Counted from the stretch's first letter, positions 1 to 5,576 are shown. The stretch is DNA of 5,898 nucleotides from VRUE01 sp035260485 (GCA_035260485.1 DATFVC010000036.1:1-5898); one strand, 5' to 3'. Numbers and translations: made by a program. The notes: generated by a model not told the origin, from the letters alone.

Positions 1-1107
1 GGCAAGACCGCCTGCACGCAGGCGATCGTCGCCGAGGCCGCGCGTGCCGGCGCCTCGATCGCCCTCTGCGCCCCCACCGGCCGCGCCGCCCGGCGGCTCG
101 AGGAGGCGACCGGACACGAGGCGCAGACGATCCACCGCATGCTCGAGTGGATGCCGGGCCGCGAGCCCGGCTACGGGCCCGGCCGTCCGCTGCCGGCCGA
201 CCTGGCGATCGTCGACGAGGCCTCGATGCTGAACCTGCGGCTGATCGAGGTGCTGCTGGGCGGGCTCGCCGAGTCGACCCACGTCGTCTTCGTCGGCGAC
301 GCCGATCAGCTGCCGCCGATCGGCGCCGGCAAGCCCTTCGAGGACCTGATCGCCTCCGGTGTCGCTCCCGTCGTCCGGCTCACGCAGATCTTCCGCCAGG
401 CGGCGCGCTCGATGATCACCACCGCGGCCCACGAGATCAACCAGGGCCGGCCACCCCACCTGCAGCCACAGGAGGACCAGGACCACGACTTCTTCTTCAT
501 CGACCGGCCGAGCCCGGAGCGGGCGCTGGAGACGGTGGTTGAGGTGGTCGCCGAGCGGGCGCCGGCGAGCTTCGGCGTCGACCCGATCCGCGAGGTGCAG
601 GTGCTGGCGCCGATGTACAAGGGGGCGGTCGGGATCGACGCGCTGAACGAGCGGCTGCAGACGCGGCTCAACCCGGACGGCCGGACGGCCGTGAGCGAGC
701 GCTTCCGGATCGGCGACCGGCTGATCCAGACCCGCAACTCGCACGAGCTGGGCTTGATGAACGGCTCGATCGTCTTCCTCCGCGCCGACGATCCCGAGGA
801 GGAGTCGATCGTCGTCGACACCGACGAGGGCGGCTCGCTGGTCATCCCCTACGGGGAGACGGCGACGCTGCGCCTCGCCTACGCGATCTCGGTCCACAAG
901 GCGCAGGGCTGCGAGGTGCCGGTCGTGGTCGGCGTCTGCCACCGCTCCCACGCCCGCATGCTGACCCGCCCCCTCCTCTACACCGCGATCACCCGCGCCC
1001 GCAGCAGCTGCGTCCTGGTCGGCGATCCCGCCGCCCTGGAGATGGCCGTCCGCCGCGACGACAGCGGCAGCCGCCACTCGGCCCTCGCCGAACGGCTGCG
1101 GGGCTGA
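1..1107 (+). CDS. recD2: ATP-dependent RecD2-type DNA helicase, C-terminal part (5' truncated by window edge)
   Basis: This is a superfamily 1B 5'-to-3' DNA helicase acting in cytoplasmic DNA repair. The reading frame is open from base 1 and begins inside Walker A (GKT, residues 1-3 of the fragment). In order I see motif Ia (APTGRAARRL, 24-33), Walker B (IVDEAS, D72/E73), motif III (VGDADQLPP, 98-106), motif IV (LTQIFRQA, with R132), an SH3-like insertion at about 230-290, motif V (YAISVHKAQG, 294-303) and motif VI (LLYTAITRAR, 325-334). The VHKAQG and TAITRAR motifs are typical of RecD/RecD2. The visible 368 residues are about half of a usual RecD2 of 700-750 residues, so the N-terminal domain lies upstream. 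No recB or recC is visible nearby, which fits stand-alone RecD2 rather than the RecBCD subunit. That distinction is an inference, because the N-terminus is missing. Confidence 0.93.
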   Translation, partial: GKTACTQAIVAEAARAGASIALCAPTGRAARRLEEATGHEAQTIHRMLEWMPGREPGYGPGRPLPADLAIVDEASMLNLRLIEVLLGGLAESTHVVFVGDADQLPPIGAGKPFEDLIASGVAPVVRLTQIFRQAARSMITTAAHEINQGRPPHLQPQEDQDHDFFFIDRPSPERALETVVEVVAERAPASFGVDPIREVQVLAPMYKGAVGIDALNERLQTRLNPDGRTAVSERFRIGDRLIQTRNSHELGLMNGSIVFLRADDPEEESIVVDTDEGGSLVIPYGETATLRLAYAISVHKAQGCEVPVVVGVCHRSHARMLTRPLLYTAITRARSSCVLVGDPAALEMAVRRDDSGSRHSALAERLRG

Positions 1108-1120
1108 CTCGCCGCAGCCG
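1093..1120 (+). terminator. Hairpin over the recD2 stop codon, possible terminator
   Basis: A perfect 9-bp inverted repeat, CGGCTGCGG (1093-1101) and CCGCAGCCG (1112-1120), encloses a 10-nt loop that contains the recD2 TGA (1105-1107). It is followed by ACTTTG, which has only three consecutive T residues. It is strong as a stem but weak as a classical intrinsic terminator. It shares CCG (1118-1120) with the next hairpin, so the two cannot form fully together. Confidence 0.45.
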
Positions 1121-1154
1121 ACTTTGACCCCACTCCCACGGGGGTGAATGTCGG
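1118..1154 (+). other. Imperfect inverted repeat between recD2 and the TVP38 gene
   Basis: CCGAC (1118-1122) pairs with GTCGG (1150-1154), and ACCCC (1127-1131) pairs with GGGGT (1141-1145). Between them are two T-A pairs flanked by a T-T and a G-G mismatch, giving 12 pairs around a 9-nt loop. The right arm covers the alternative GTG start at 1144. It may be an RNA hairpin that competes with the one at 1093-1120, or a binding site in DNA. No function can be assigned. Confidence 0.35.
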
Positions 1155-1158
1155 AAGC

Positions 1159-1164
1159 GATACT
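1159..1164 (+). promoter_or_regulatory. -10-like hexamer for a leaderless TVP38 transcript
   Basis: GATACT lies 6 nt before the ATG at 1171, so transcription would begin at or next to the start codon. No convincing -35 box is found 16-18 bases upstream. A purine-rich GGAAG (1153-1157) also precedes the ATG, but its 13-nt spacing is long for a Shine-Dalgarno site. Confidence 0.35.
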
Positions 1165-1170
1165 CAGCGG

Positions 1171-1857
1171 ATGGAATCGCCGAGACCCTCTCTCGCCGCC
1201 GTAGCCGTCACCCTGGGTGGGATCGGGCTGCTGGCCGCGCTTGTGCTGGCAATCCCGGAGCTGCGCGAAGCTTTCGAGGCGGCCTTGCGGGGCGACACCG
1301 CGCGGGTGCGGAGCCGGATCGAGGACCTCGGTGTGGGCGGGCCACTGCTGATCCTCGGTCTGACCTTGATTCACACGGTCGTCTTCTACCCGGCGGAGAT
1401 CGTCGACGCAGCGGCCGGCTTCGTCTACGGCTTCTTCCCCGCGCTGGCTCTGATGATGTTCGGCTGGCTGCTGTCGGGACTGCTCTGCTTCGCGGTCGGA
1501 CACTCGGTGGCGCGGCCGCTGCTCGACCGCTGGTTCGGGACCGGCCGCTTCGAGCGAATCGAGGGGGCGATCGAGCGTGGTGGCGTCACCCTGCTGCTCG
1601 CGGTCCGGCTGATCCCGATCGTCCCCTTCAGCCTCGTCTCCTATGCGGCTGGGGCAGCCCGCGTGCCGCTCTGGCGCTTCGTCTGGACGACCGCGGTCGG
1701 CTATCTGCCGATCACCGTCCTGGCCGTCTACTTCGGCACCCGCCTCGAGGGATTGAGCCCCACCGATCCCTTGGTCTGGGGCAGCGCTGTGGCCCTCTTG
1801 GCGCTACTCCTGCTGGGCCACCAATTCGCCCGCCGAGGCGGCACGACTCCCGTCTGA
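1171..1857 (+). CDS. TVP38/TMEM64 family (VTT domain, DedA-like) inner-membrane protein
   Basis: This is an integral membrane protein of the VTT/DedA superfamily. Members are linked to lipid scrambling or transport, but no substrate can be read here. Numbered from the ATG at 1171, the protein has 228 residues. A hydrophobic helix at about 8-29 leads into a charged amphipathic stretch (about 32-54), then membrane segments at about 57-75, 85-112, 138-160, 168-190 and 199-216. The family core is recognisable as FYPAEIVDAAAGFVYG near 72-87 (an entrant loop with an acidic residue) and VRLIPIVPFSLVSYAAG at 145-161, matching the R.IP..PF....Y..G signature of VTT proteins. The length is normal. A GTG at 1144 would add nine polar residues (NVGSDTQR region). 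I prefer the ATG because the GTG lies in a hairpin arm and the ATG follows a -10-like hexamer. The gene is separated from recD2 by 63 nt and has no functional link to it. Confidence 0.85.
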   Translation: MESPRPSLAAVAVTLGGIGLLAALVLAIPELREAFEAALRGDTARVRSRIEDLGVGGPLLILGLTLIHTVVFYPAEIVDAAAGFVYGFFPALALMMFGWLLSGLLCFAVGHSVARPLLDRWFGTGRFERIEGAIERGGVTLLLAVRLIPIVPFSLVSYAAGAARVPLWRFVWTTAVGYLPITVLAVYFGTRLEGLSPTDPLVWGSAVALLALLLLGHQFARRGGTTPV

Positions 1858-1892
1858 ACGCCGCGAATCAACCTGAAGCGCGGGGCTAGCGC

Positions 1893-1952
1893 GGGTGACG
1901 ACACAGAGAATTTAGCTTTGTCACCCATCTGTATGATGTTGGTCTTCATACT
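1893..1952 (+). promoter_or_regulatory. vapBC promoter/operator region with two inverted repeats
   Basis: Two perfect inverted repeats lie side by side: GGGTGAC (1893-1899) with GTCACCC (1920-1926), and GTATGA (1931-1936) with TCATAC (1946-1951). All four half-sites fit GNNTGA, and the centres of the two repeats are about 31.5 bp apart, close to three helical turns. Two -10-like hexamers overlap the second repeat: TATGAT (1932-1937) and CATACT (1947-1952). The latter is 6 nt before the ATG at 1959. The region is clearly AT-richer than its surroundings. Type II toxin-antitoxin pairs usually repress themselves through such repeats, and occupancy here would block the promoter. The half-site reading is inferred. 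Confidence 0.55.
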
Positions 1953-1958
1953 TACCGC

Positions 1959-2261
1959 ATGAGCAAGGCTCAGATCATGCCCCGCAGAACGATCTACCTA
2001 CCTGACACCGCCGAGGAACTCGTCCGCGAGCACATTCGAGAGGGCGAGTCGTTTTCGGCCACGATCGTGCGTCTGATCGAACTCGGCGCGGTCGAGGACG
2101 TCGAGTTCGGCCCCATCGACGAGGATGAGTTCCCCCTGGGCTACATCGGCGCGGGCAAGGGCGGCCCTCCAGACCTCGCGATCAACGCGGAGAAATATCT
2201 CGGCCTCGAGCCCTGGGGGCCAGACGAGAAGCCATCGGATCTTAACGGCGACCAGCGATGA
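1959..2261 (+). CDS. vapB: VapB-like ribbon-helix-helix antitoxin
   Basis: This is the predicted antitoxin of a type II toxin-antitoxin pair: it would bind the downstream PIN toxin and the operon's own operator. The 100-residue product starts with a ribbon-helix-helix fold: a beta strand RRTIYLP (9-15), helix A (DTAEELVREHI, 16-26), a turn, then helix B (FSATIVRLIELG, 32-43). The acidic, Pro/Gly-rich tail (about 46-100, including EDVEFGPIDEDEF) is probably disordered when free and folds onto the toxin. Two starts are possible. ATG 1959 follows CATACT by 6 nt and would be leaderless. ATG 1977 gives MPRRTIYLP, the usual N-terminus for this fold, with AAGG 8 nt upstream. The gene overlaps vapC by ATGA, indicating translational coupling. 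The exact antitoxin subfamily (VapB or CopG/Arc-like) is not certain. Confidence 0.8.
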   Translation: MSKAQIMPRRTIYLPDTAEELVREHIREGESFSATIVRLIELGAVEDVEFGPIDEDEFPLGYIGAGKGGPPDLAINAEKYLGLEPWGPDEKPSDLNGDQR

Positions 2262-2698
2262 AAATCCTCGTCGACACGGCGCCGGTGGTCGCCACCATCC
2301 ACAGCGGCGACTCCGCACATGAGATGGCCAAGGCCGCGATGAGGAAGCTGCGACGCAACGCCGTCCTGCCCTCGCCGGTGCTGGTCGAGGCGGACCACCT
2401 CATACGCGCGCGATCGGGCCCGACGGCGGCGCGGTTGTTCCTAAGGGCGGTCGCGCGCGGACATCACGAAGTGGCATATATGACGGCAAACCTGCTCCGG
2501 CGGGCCACCGAGCTCGACGACAAATACGCCGACCTCAAGCTCGGCTTCGTCGATACCTCGGTGATGGCGATCGCCGAGCGCCACGAGATGCCGATCTTCA
2601 CCTTCGACTTTCGTGGCTTCCGCGCCACCCAATCGGCCACAGGCCCCTGGCGCCTCGCAATCGACGAGCGGTTGTACCTGCGGGAAATCCAGCCGTAG
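2258..2698 (+). CDS. vapC: PIN-domain ribonuclease toxin, VapC family
   Basis: This is a predicted metal-dependent endoribonuclease toxin; family members typically cleave tRNA or rRNA to stop translation. The product is 146 residues, a normal length. The four PIN acidic residues are visible in context: D6 (KILVDTAPVVA), E44 (SPVLVEADHLI), D99 (GFVDTSVMAIAE) and D117 (IFTFDFRGF). The last two blocks are the C-terminal PIN signature, so the active site looks intact. The target RNA cannot be predicted. The start overlaps the antitoxin stop by 4 bp (ATGA) and has no clear independent ribosome-binding site, so translation is probably coupled to vapB. The gene ends 19 bp from the convergent protease gene. 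Confidence 0.88.
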   Translation: MKILVDTAPVVATIHSGDSAHEMAKAAMRKLRRNAVLPSPVLVEADHLIRARSGPTAARLFLRAVARGHHEVAYMTANLLRRATELDDKYADLKLGFVDTSVMAIAERHEMPIFTFDFRGFRATQSATGPWRLAIDERLYLREIQP

Positions 2699-2706
2699 GC
2701 CGGCCT
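2697..2706. other. 10-bp perfect palindrome at the convergent vapC/protease junction
   Basis: AGGCCGGCCT spans the last bases of the vapC TAG stop and the 19-bp gap to the protease stop. It is the only symmetric element in this junction. It has no loop and no T-tract on either side, so it is not a convincing terminator. It may be chance in GC-rich DNA. Confidence 0.2.
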
Positions 2707-2717
2707 GGAGAGTGGCG

Positions 2718-5051
2718 CTAACCGATCCGCTTGACCCGGAAGCGGTAGACGGCAGGCGTGGAATCGGTGTTGCCGGCCGCGTCGCGGGCCACCACCCTCA
2801 ACACGTGGGGGCCCACGCCGAAGCGCCCCACGAAGCGCCGGCGGCATTCGCGGAACGGTTCGCCGTCCACCCGGCAGACGAACGTCACGTCGCTCTCGCT
2901 GGCGCCGAAGCGGAACACCGCCTTTGCTTTGGCCTGCGTGGTCCGGATCACATGCGGCGGGTGCTTGCGGAGGAAGGTGCTTGGACCGGCGTCGAAGTTA
3001 GGCGCGAAAGGGGGCAGCGCTGGGGTCGGTGGGTTGGCGGTGCTGACGCTTTCGCCGGGGGAAGAGGGTTCCGGAAGTTCACAGTTCTGAGGCGCCGGCG
3101 GCGTGATTTTGATGATCGGTTCCAAGAACGGTTCCGATTTGAGTTTGGCGATCGCCGCCCCTGCGTTGACGATGCCGGCGCCGACTGCCGGCCCCGGCCG
3201 GGGAAATGCGCCCACCGGGCCAGCGGTTTCCAGCATGGCCTGCCGCACTTCCGCCACGGTCGCGCCGGGCGCCGCCTGGCGCTCGAGCGCAGCCACCGCG
3301 GCAGCATGGGGCGCGGCGGCGGAGGTCCCGAAGAACCTCCACGTGTGGGACACGCAGGAGCCAAAGAAAGTGTTCGCCCCGCCGTCGGTCGCCACAATGT
3401 CAGGCTTGGAGAGCACAGCCGGCGTGACAAGCGGTATGGCCGGAGTCGTTCCGTTGACCGGCCCGAAGTAGTGGGTGACGGGACCCCGCGACGAATAGCT
3501 CTCGGGTTCGTCTTCGTAGAAAGGTGGAACCGGAACCGCGCCGACGCTGACCGCGTCCTGGGCGCCATTGTGGCCGAAGATGGTCGGGCCCACCGTGTCT
3601 TCACCGATGGATTCGGGGTACTCGGATTCGGTCACGCCTCCGCCGTTCTCGAGAAGCGCGAACTTCAAACGCGGGGAGCCAGTGTCGCCGCCGCTGGCTT
3701 CGCCGCAAACCAAATCGCAGCGGTTGATCGCAATCCTCACCATCTGAGCCGTCCCGGTCAGATTGGTCCATGGGAGGAACTCAAATGGCCTTTGCGTCAA
3801 CGTCGCATTGGAATCCTCGGACGCCCTGAGAAGTTTGTTGGTCGAATTCAATAGATAGGCGTCGAGGTCGGTCGTAACGCCACTCCAGGGCTGGGCCCAC
3901 TGCAGGTCCACCCGCAACGTGGCCCCCGGCGACACTCTTACGCCGAAGGTGGTGTCGACCGGCCCTCCCGGATTGAAGTCCATGCAATGTTTGGCATAGA
4001 CCGGCAAGCCGACGGGACAGCTACCGGCGTCGCGGAATTCCGGCGCTTCCCAGGAGGCGATGTCGTTGCCGCCGGCGATCAGGTTGTTGTTCCCGGCAGA
4101 GGAGAAGTAGTTGACGCCACTCGCCGTTACTTTGCTCACCGCAACGCCGACGGGGCCTTCCTGAAAGAAGGGCTCTTCGAAGTAGCTGACGTCGTCTGCG
4201 ATCACCTTCGCCCCTGCCGCCGCGAGCGCTTCGACATTGCTGGCAAACGCGGGCAGTCCCGTGAATGCCGTCGCGAACGAGAGCTCTGCGCCCGGAGCAA
4301 GATCATGGATGATCTGGGCCATCGCGCGCCCCTCGTCCTCGGGGGCCGATTCTTCCGGCCCGGGTTCATAGTCGTCGAGGGCGGTGTTGACCGGCATCGC
4401 CTGACCAGGGCACGTGTTGCCAGAGCCGGGCAGGTCGCCGCTTTCGACGTCTTCGCCTTCGTGCGTTTCGGCAAAGCCGTCGCGGTTGAACGAGTCCGAG
4501 AGAACTCCGACGCTCACACCGGCGCCGTCGACCCCGAAGGCGGTGCGGGCTTCGGCGGCGCGAAGCTGAGCATCCCCCTCCGAGACGGCGACGCCGGATG
4601 GACAGGTCGAAGCCGCGGTGATCGGGGCGAGGATCTCGCTGGCGGCGGCGCCCGGAACAGTTGAGAGCCTTTGCAGTTCGCTGGGCTTCGCCGCCACCGT
4701 GACCGTCTGGTAGCGCGGGCTGACGTTGACGATCTTTGCGCCTGCGGAGCGCAGGTCATTGACTCCGGCCGCGGCGCCGTGGTCGAAACGCACTTCGACC
4801 AGAACGCGATTGCCTTCACGCAGGAGGCTGCCGGGGCCTTCGGTGGCGAGGCTGAGTGCTCTCGCCTGTGCGGCGGGCGGGGCCGAGCGGACCGAGGGTT
4901 TGGCCAACTCCGCCAATCTGGCGGAAAGGTTGCCATCGCTTGGCCGGCTGACAGCGGCCGACGCCGACGCCGGCGCCAGGGCGCAGGCGAACGCGAGGGC
5001 GGCGATCGAGCACGCCCCCGCGCGGCGGGGCGATTTCCCTGGTGGCATCAC
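2718..5051 (-). CDS. Secreted S8/S53-like (subtilisin-fold) serine peptidase with C-terminal Ig-like module
   Basis: This is a predicted exported protease of 777 residues. Residues 1-33 look like a signal peptide (PRR, a hydrophobic AALAFACALAPA core, then ASASA before the likely cut). Residues about 80-147 resemble an I9-type propeptide (VLVEVRFD, then YQTVTVAA). The catalytic domain runs from about 165 to 635: D186 in VGVLSDSFN, E240 in DEGRAMAQIIHDLAPGA, oxyanion N321 in SSAGNN, and nucleophile S577 in GTSAAAPHAAA. E240 sits where subtilisins have the His of HGT, recalling the Ser-Glu-Asp site of sedolisins. An inserted beta-rich segment lies at about 360-470. A Pro-rich linker (about 650-685) leads to the final module (about 688-775) with the C726/C736 pair. 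The mature protein has ten Cys, an even number suited to disulfides. The frame starts with GTG 5051 directly followed by ATG 5048, without a Shine-Dalgarno site. Substrate unknown. Confidence 0.87.
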   Translation of the reverse strand: MMPPGKSPRRAGACSIAALAFACALAPASASAAVSRPSDGNLSARLAELAKPSVRSAPPAAQARALSLATEGPGSLLREGNRVLVEVRFDHGAAAGVNDLRSAGAKIVNVSPRYQTVTVAAKPSELQRLSTVPGAAASEILAPITAASTCPSGVAVSEGDAQLRAAEARTAFGVDGAGVSVGVLSDSFNRDGFAETHEGEDVESGDLPGSGNTCPGQAMPVNTALDDYEPGPEESAPEDEGRAMAQIIHDLAPGAELSFATAFTGLPAFASNVEALAAAGAKVIADDVSYFEEPFFQEGPVGVAVSKVTASGVNYFSSAGNNNLIAGGNDIASWEAPEFRDAGSCPVGLPVYAKHCMDFNPGGPVDTTFGVRVSPGATLRVDLQWAQPWSGVTTDLDAYLLNSTNKLLRASEDSNATLTQRPFEFLPWTNLTGTAQMVRIAINRCDLVCGEASGGDTGSPRLKFALLENGGGVTESEYPESIGEDTVGPTIFGHNGAQDAVSVGAVPVPPFYEDEPESYSSRGPVTHYFGPVNGTTPAIPLVTPAVLSKPDIVATDGGANTFFGSCVSHTWRFFGTSAAAPHAAAVAALERQAAPGATVAEVRQAMLETAGPVGAFPRPGPAVGAGIVNAGAAIAKLKSEPFLEPIIKITPPAPQNCELPEPSSPGESVSTANPPTPALPPFAPNFDAGPSTFLRKHPPHVIRTTQAKAKAVFRFGASESDVTFVCRVDGEPFRECRRRFVGRFGVGPHVLRVVARDAAGNTDSTPAVYRFRVKRIG

Positions 5052-5058
5052 GATTTAC

Positions 5059-5087
5059 GGTATCGGCTGGGCGGTCGGCGATCTCAA
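5059..5087 (-). promoter_or_regulatory. Promoter for the protease gene, probably giving a leaderless mRNA
   Basis: On the minus strand TTGAGA (5087-5082) and GATACC (5064-5059) are separated by exactly 17 bp, a good housekeeping-sigma match. Only 7 nt (5058-5052) separate the -10 from the GTG at 5051, so transcription should begin at or within the GTG-ATG start pair. No Shine-Dalgarno-like sequence is present. Confidence 0.55.
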
Positions 5088-5117
5088 CCTCGACCGCTCC
5101 GCTGTGAGTTCTGTGCC

Positions 5118-5132
5118 CATAAGACACATAAG
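5118..5132. repeat. Short direct repeat CATAAG upstream of the protease promoter
   Basis: CATAAG occurs at 5118-5123 and again at 5127-5132, a 9-bp period, about 30 bp upstream of the protease -35 box in an AT-richer patch. It could be an activator site or chance. No known motif is recognised. Confidence 0.2.
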
Positions 5133-5161
5133 TCGCAGTAGAAGAGCGGCCGTGACCGCGC

Positions 5162-5182
5162 AGCAGGGGCGCCGACCCTGCT
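5162..5182. promoter_or_regulatory. Inverted repeat abutting the cold-shock gene -10 region, candidate operator
   Basis: AGCAGGG (5162-5168) and CCCTGCT (5176-5182) form a perfect 7-bp inverted repeat with a 7-bp spacer. It fills the space upstream of, and overlaps by one base, the -10-like TACGGT at 5182-5187. A bound regulator here would occupy the spacer and -35 zone of the cold-shock promoter. No downstream T-tract is present, so it is not a terminator. Confidence 0.4.
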
Positions 5183-5187
5183 ACGGT
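5179..5187 (+). promoter_or_regulatory. Extended -10 element for the cold-shock gene
   Basis: TGCTACGGT reads as an extended -10 (TG, one base, then TACGGT). No good -35 is seen at the expected distance, as is common for extended -10 promoters. Starting about 7 nt downstream would give an untranslated leader of roughly 95 nt, the long-leader arrangement known for csp genes. Confidence 0.4.
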
Positions 5188-5198
5188 CCTCGCGTTAG

Positions 5199-5213
5199 GC
5201 CGGAAGAACCGGC
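5199..5213 (+). other. Leader hairpin 1 of the cold-shock mRNA
   Basis: GCCGG (5199-5203) and CCGGC (5209-5213) form a 5-bp GC stem with an AAGAA loop, followed by AAAAGTTGTG. It would lie near the 5' end of the predicted transcript, where it could stabilise the RNA. The downstream sequence is not a T-tract, so it is not a terminator on this strand. Confidence 0.35.
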
Positions 5214-5250
5214 AAAAGTTGTGTCTAGCGCTCGCGTCGTTGCTTCACCG

Positions 5251-5274
5251 CATGTGCCGCGTTCGCAGCACATG
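5251..5274 (+). promoter_or_regulatory. Leader hairpin 2, next to the cold-shock ribosome-binding site
   Basis: CATGTGC (5251-5257) and GCACATG (5268-5274) pair perfectly. After one C-A mismatch, two more GC pairs close a GTTC tetraloop (5261-5264). The stem ends only 4 nt before the GGAGG Shine-Dalgarno site (5279-5283), which is 7 nt before the ATG at 5291. This position suggests a role in ribosome access or temperature-responsive folding. The role is inferred; the structure is seen. Confidence 0.5.
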
Positions 5275-5290
5275 AAGTGGAGGCAATTGC

Positions 5291-5497
5291 ATGCCAACTG
5301 GAACTGTCAAGTGGTTCAGCGACGACAAGGGCTACGGGTTCATTACGCCCGACGACGGCTCGAAGGACGTCTTCGTTCATCACAGCGCAATCCTGGGTGA
5401 GGGCTTCAAGTCCCTGACCGAGGGTTCCAAGGTGAGCTACGAGTCCGAAGAAGGCCCCAAGGGCCCGGCCGCGGCGAGCGTCCAGCAGACCTCGTAG
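5291..5497 (+). CDS. Cold-shock domain protein (CspA family)
   Basis: This is a small single-domain OB-fold protein that binds single-stranded RNA and DNA and acts as an RNA chaperone in the cytoplasm. The 68 residues are a typical Csp length. The sequence opens with GTVKWFSDDKGYGFI, containing RNP1 (KGYGFI, 13-18), and continues with RNP2 (VFVHHS, 27-32) and the conserved Trp 8. The C-terminal half has the usual EGSKVSYESEEGPKGPAA stretch. The start is well supported by GGAGG with 7-nt spacing. It is transcribed alone, from a leader of about 95 nt with two hairpins, and ends at a strong terminator. Whether it is truly cold-induced or constitutive, as many actinobacterial Csp proteins are, cannot be read from sequence. 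Confidence 0.97.
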   Translation: MPTGTVKWFSDDKGYGFITPDDGSKDVFVHHSAILGEGFKSLTEGSKVSYESEEGPKGPAAASVQQTS

Positions 5498-5522
5498 TCG
5501 CGCACCGCTCTTAGCGTCACCC

Positions 5523-5551
5523 GAGGCCCGCCTCCGGCGGGCCTCTTCTTT
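5523..5551 (+). terminator. Rho-independent terminator after the cold-shock gene
   Basis: GAGGCCCGCC (5523-5532) and GGCGGGCCTC (5536-5545) form a perfect 10-bp GC-rich stem with a TCC loop, followed immediately by TTCTTT. It lies 25 nt after the cold-shock stop codon and isolates that transcript from typA. Confidence 0.92.
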
Positions 5552-5561
5552 GCCCGCCCCC

Positions 5562-5567
5562 TACCCT
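5562..5567 (+). promoter_or_regulatory. -10-like hexamer for typA, possible leaderless start
   Basis: TACCCT lies 9 nt before the typA ATG at 5577, and the bases between (GCCTGCGAG) hold no Shine-Dalgarno core. The -35 position would fall in the terminator stem and has no good match, so support comes only from the hexamer and its position. Confidence 0.3.
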
Positions 5568-5576
5568 GCCTGCGAG

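Noticed and set aside
306..845. 179-codon minus-strand open frame inside recD2
   Set aside because: It is antisense to conserved helicase motifs III and IV, is rich in Ser/Arg/Thr and shows no family signature.
1861..1883. CCGCG (1861-1865) and CGCGG (1879-1883) as a terminator for the TVP38 gene
   Set aside because: It is only a 5-bp stem with a 13-nt loop and no T-tract. Such repeats are expected by chance in GC-rich DNA.
1728..1949. 73-codon minus-strand open frame starting in the vapB operator
   Set aside because: It lies mostly antisense to the end of the TVP38 gene, has no domain, and its start coincides with the inverted repeat by chance.
2613..3854. Long open frame on the plus strand (413 codons) opposite the protease gene
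   Set aside because: It begins inside vapC, lies entirely antisense to well-recognised protease motifs, has an Arg/Gly/Ala-rich composition and no recognisable domain. This is the usual shadow of GC-rich codon bias.
3987..4664. 225-codon plus-strand open frame opposite the protease catalytic domain
   Set aside because: It has low-complexity composition, no ribosome-binding site and no motif, and is complementary to the conserved D186 and E240 region. It is a shadow frame.
4671..5141. Plus-strand open frame running from the protease 5' end through the divergent promoter
   Set aside because: It overlaps the signal peptide and propeptide of the protease on the other strand and has no ribosome-binding site or recognisable motif.
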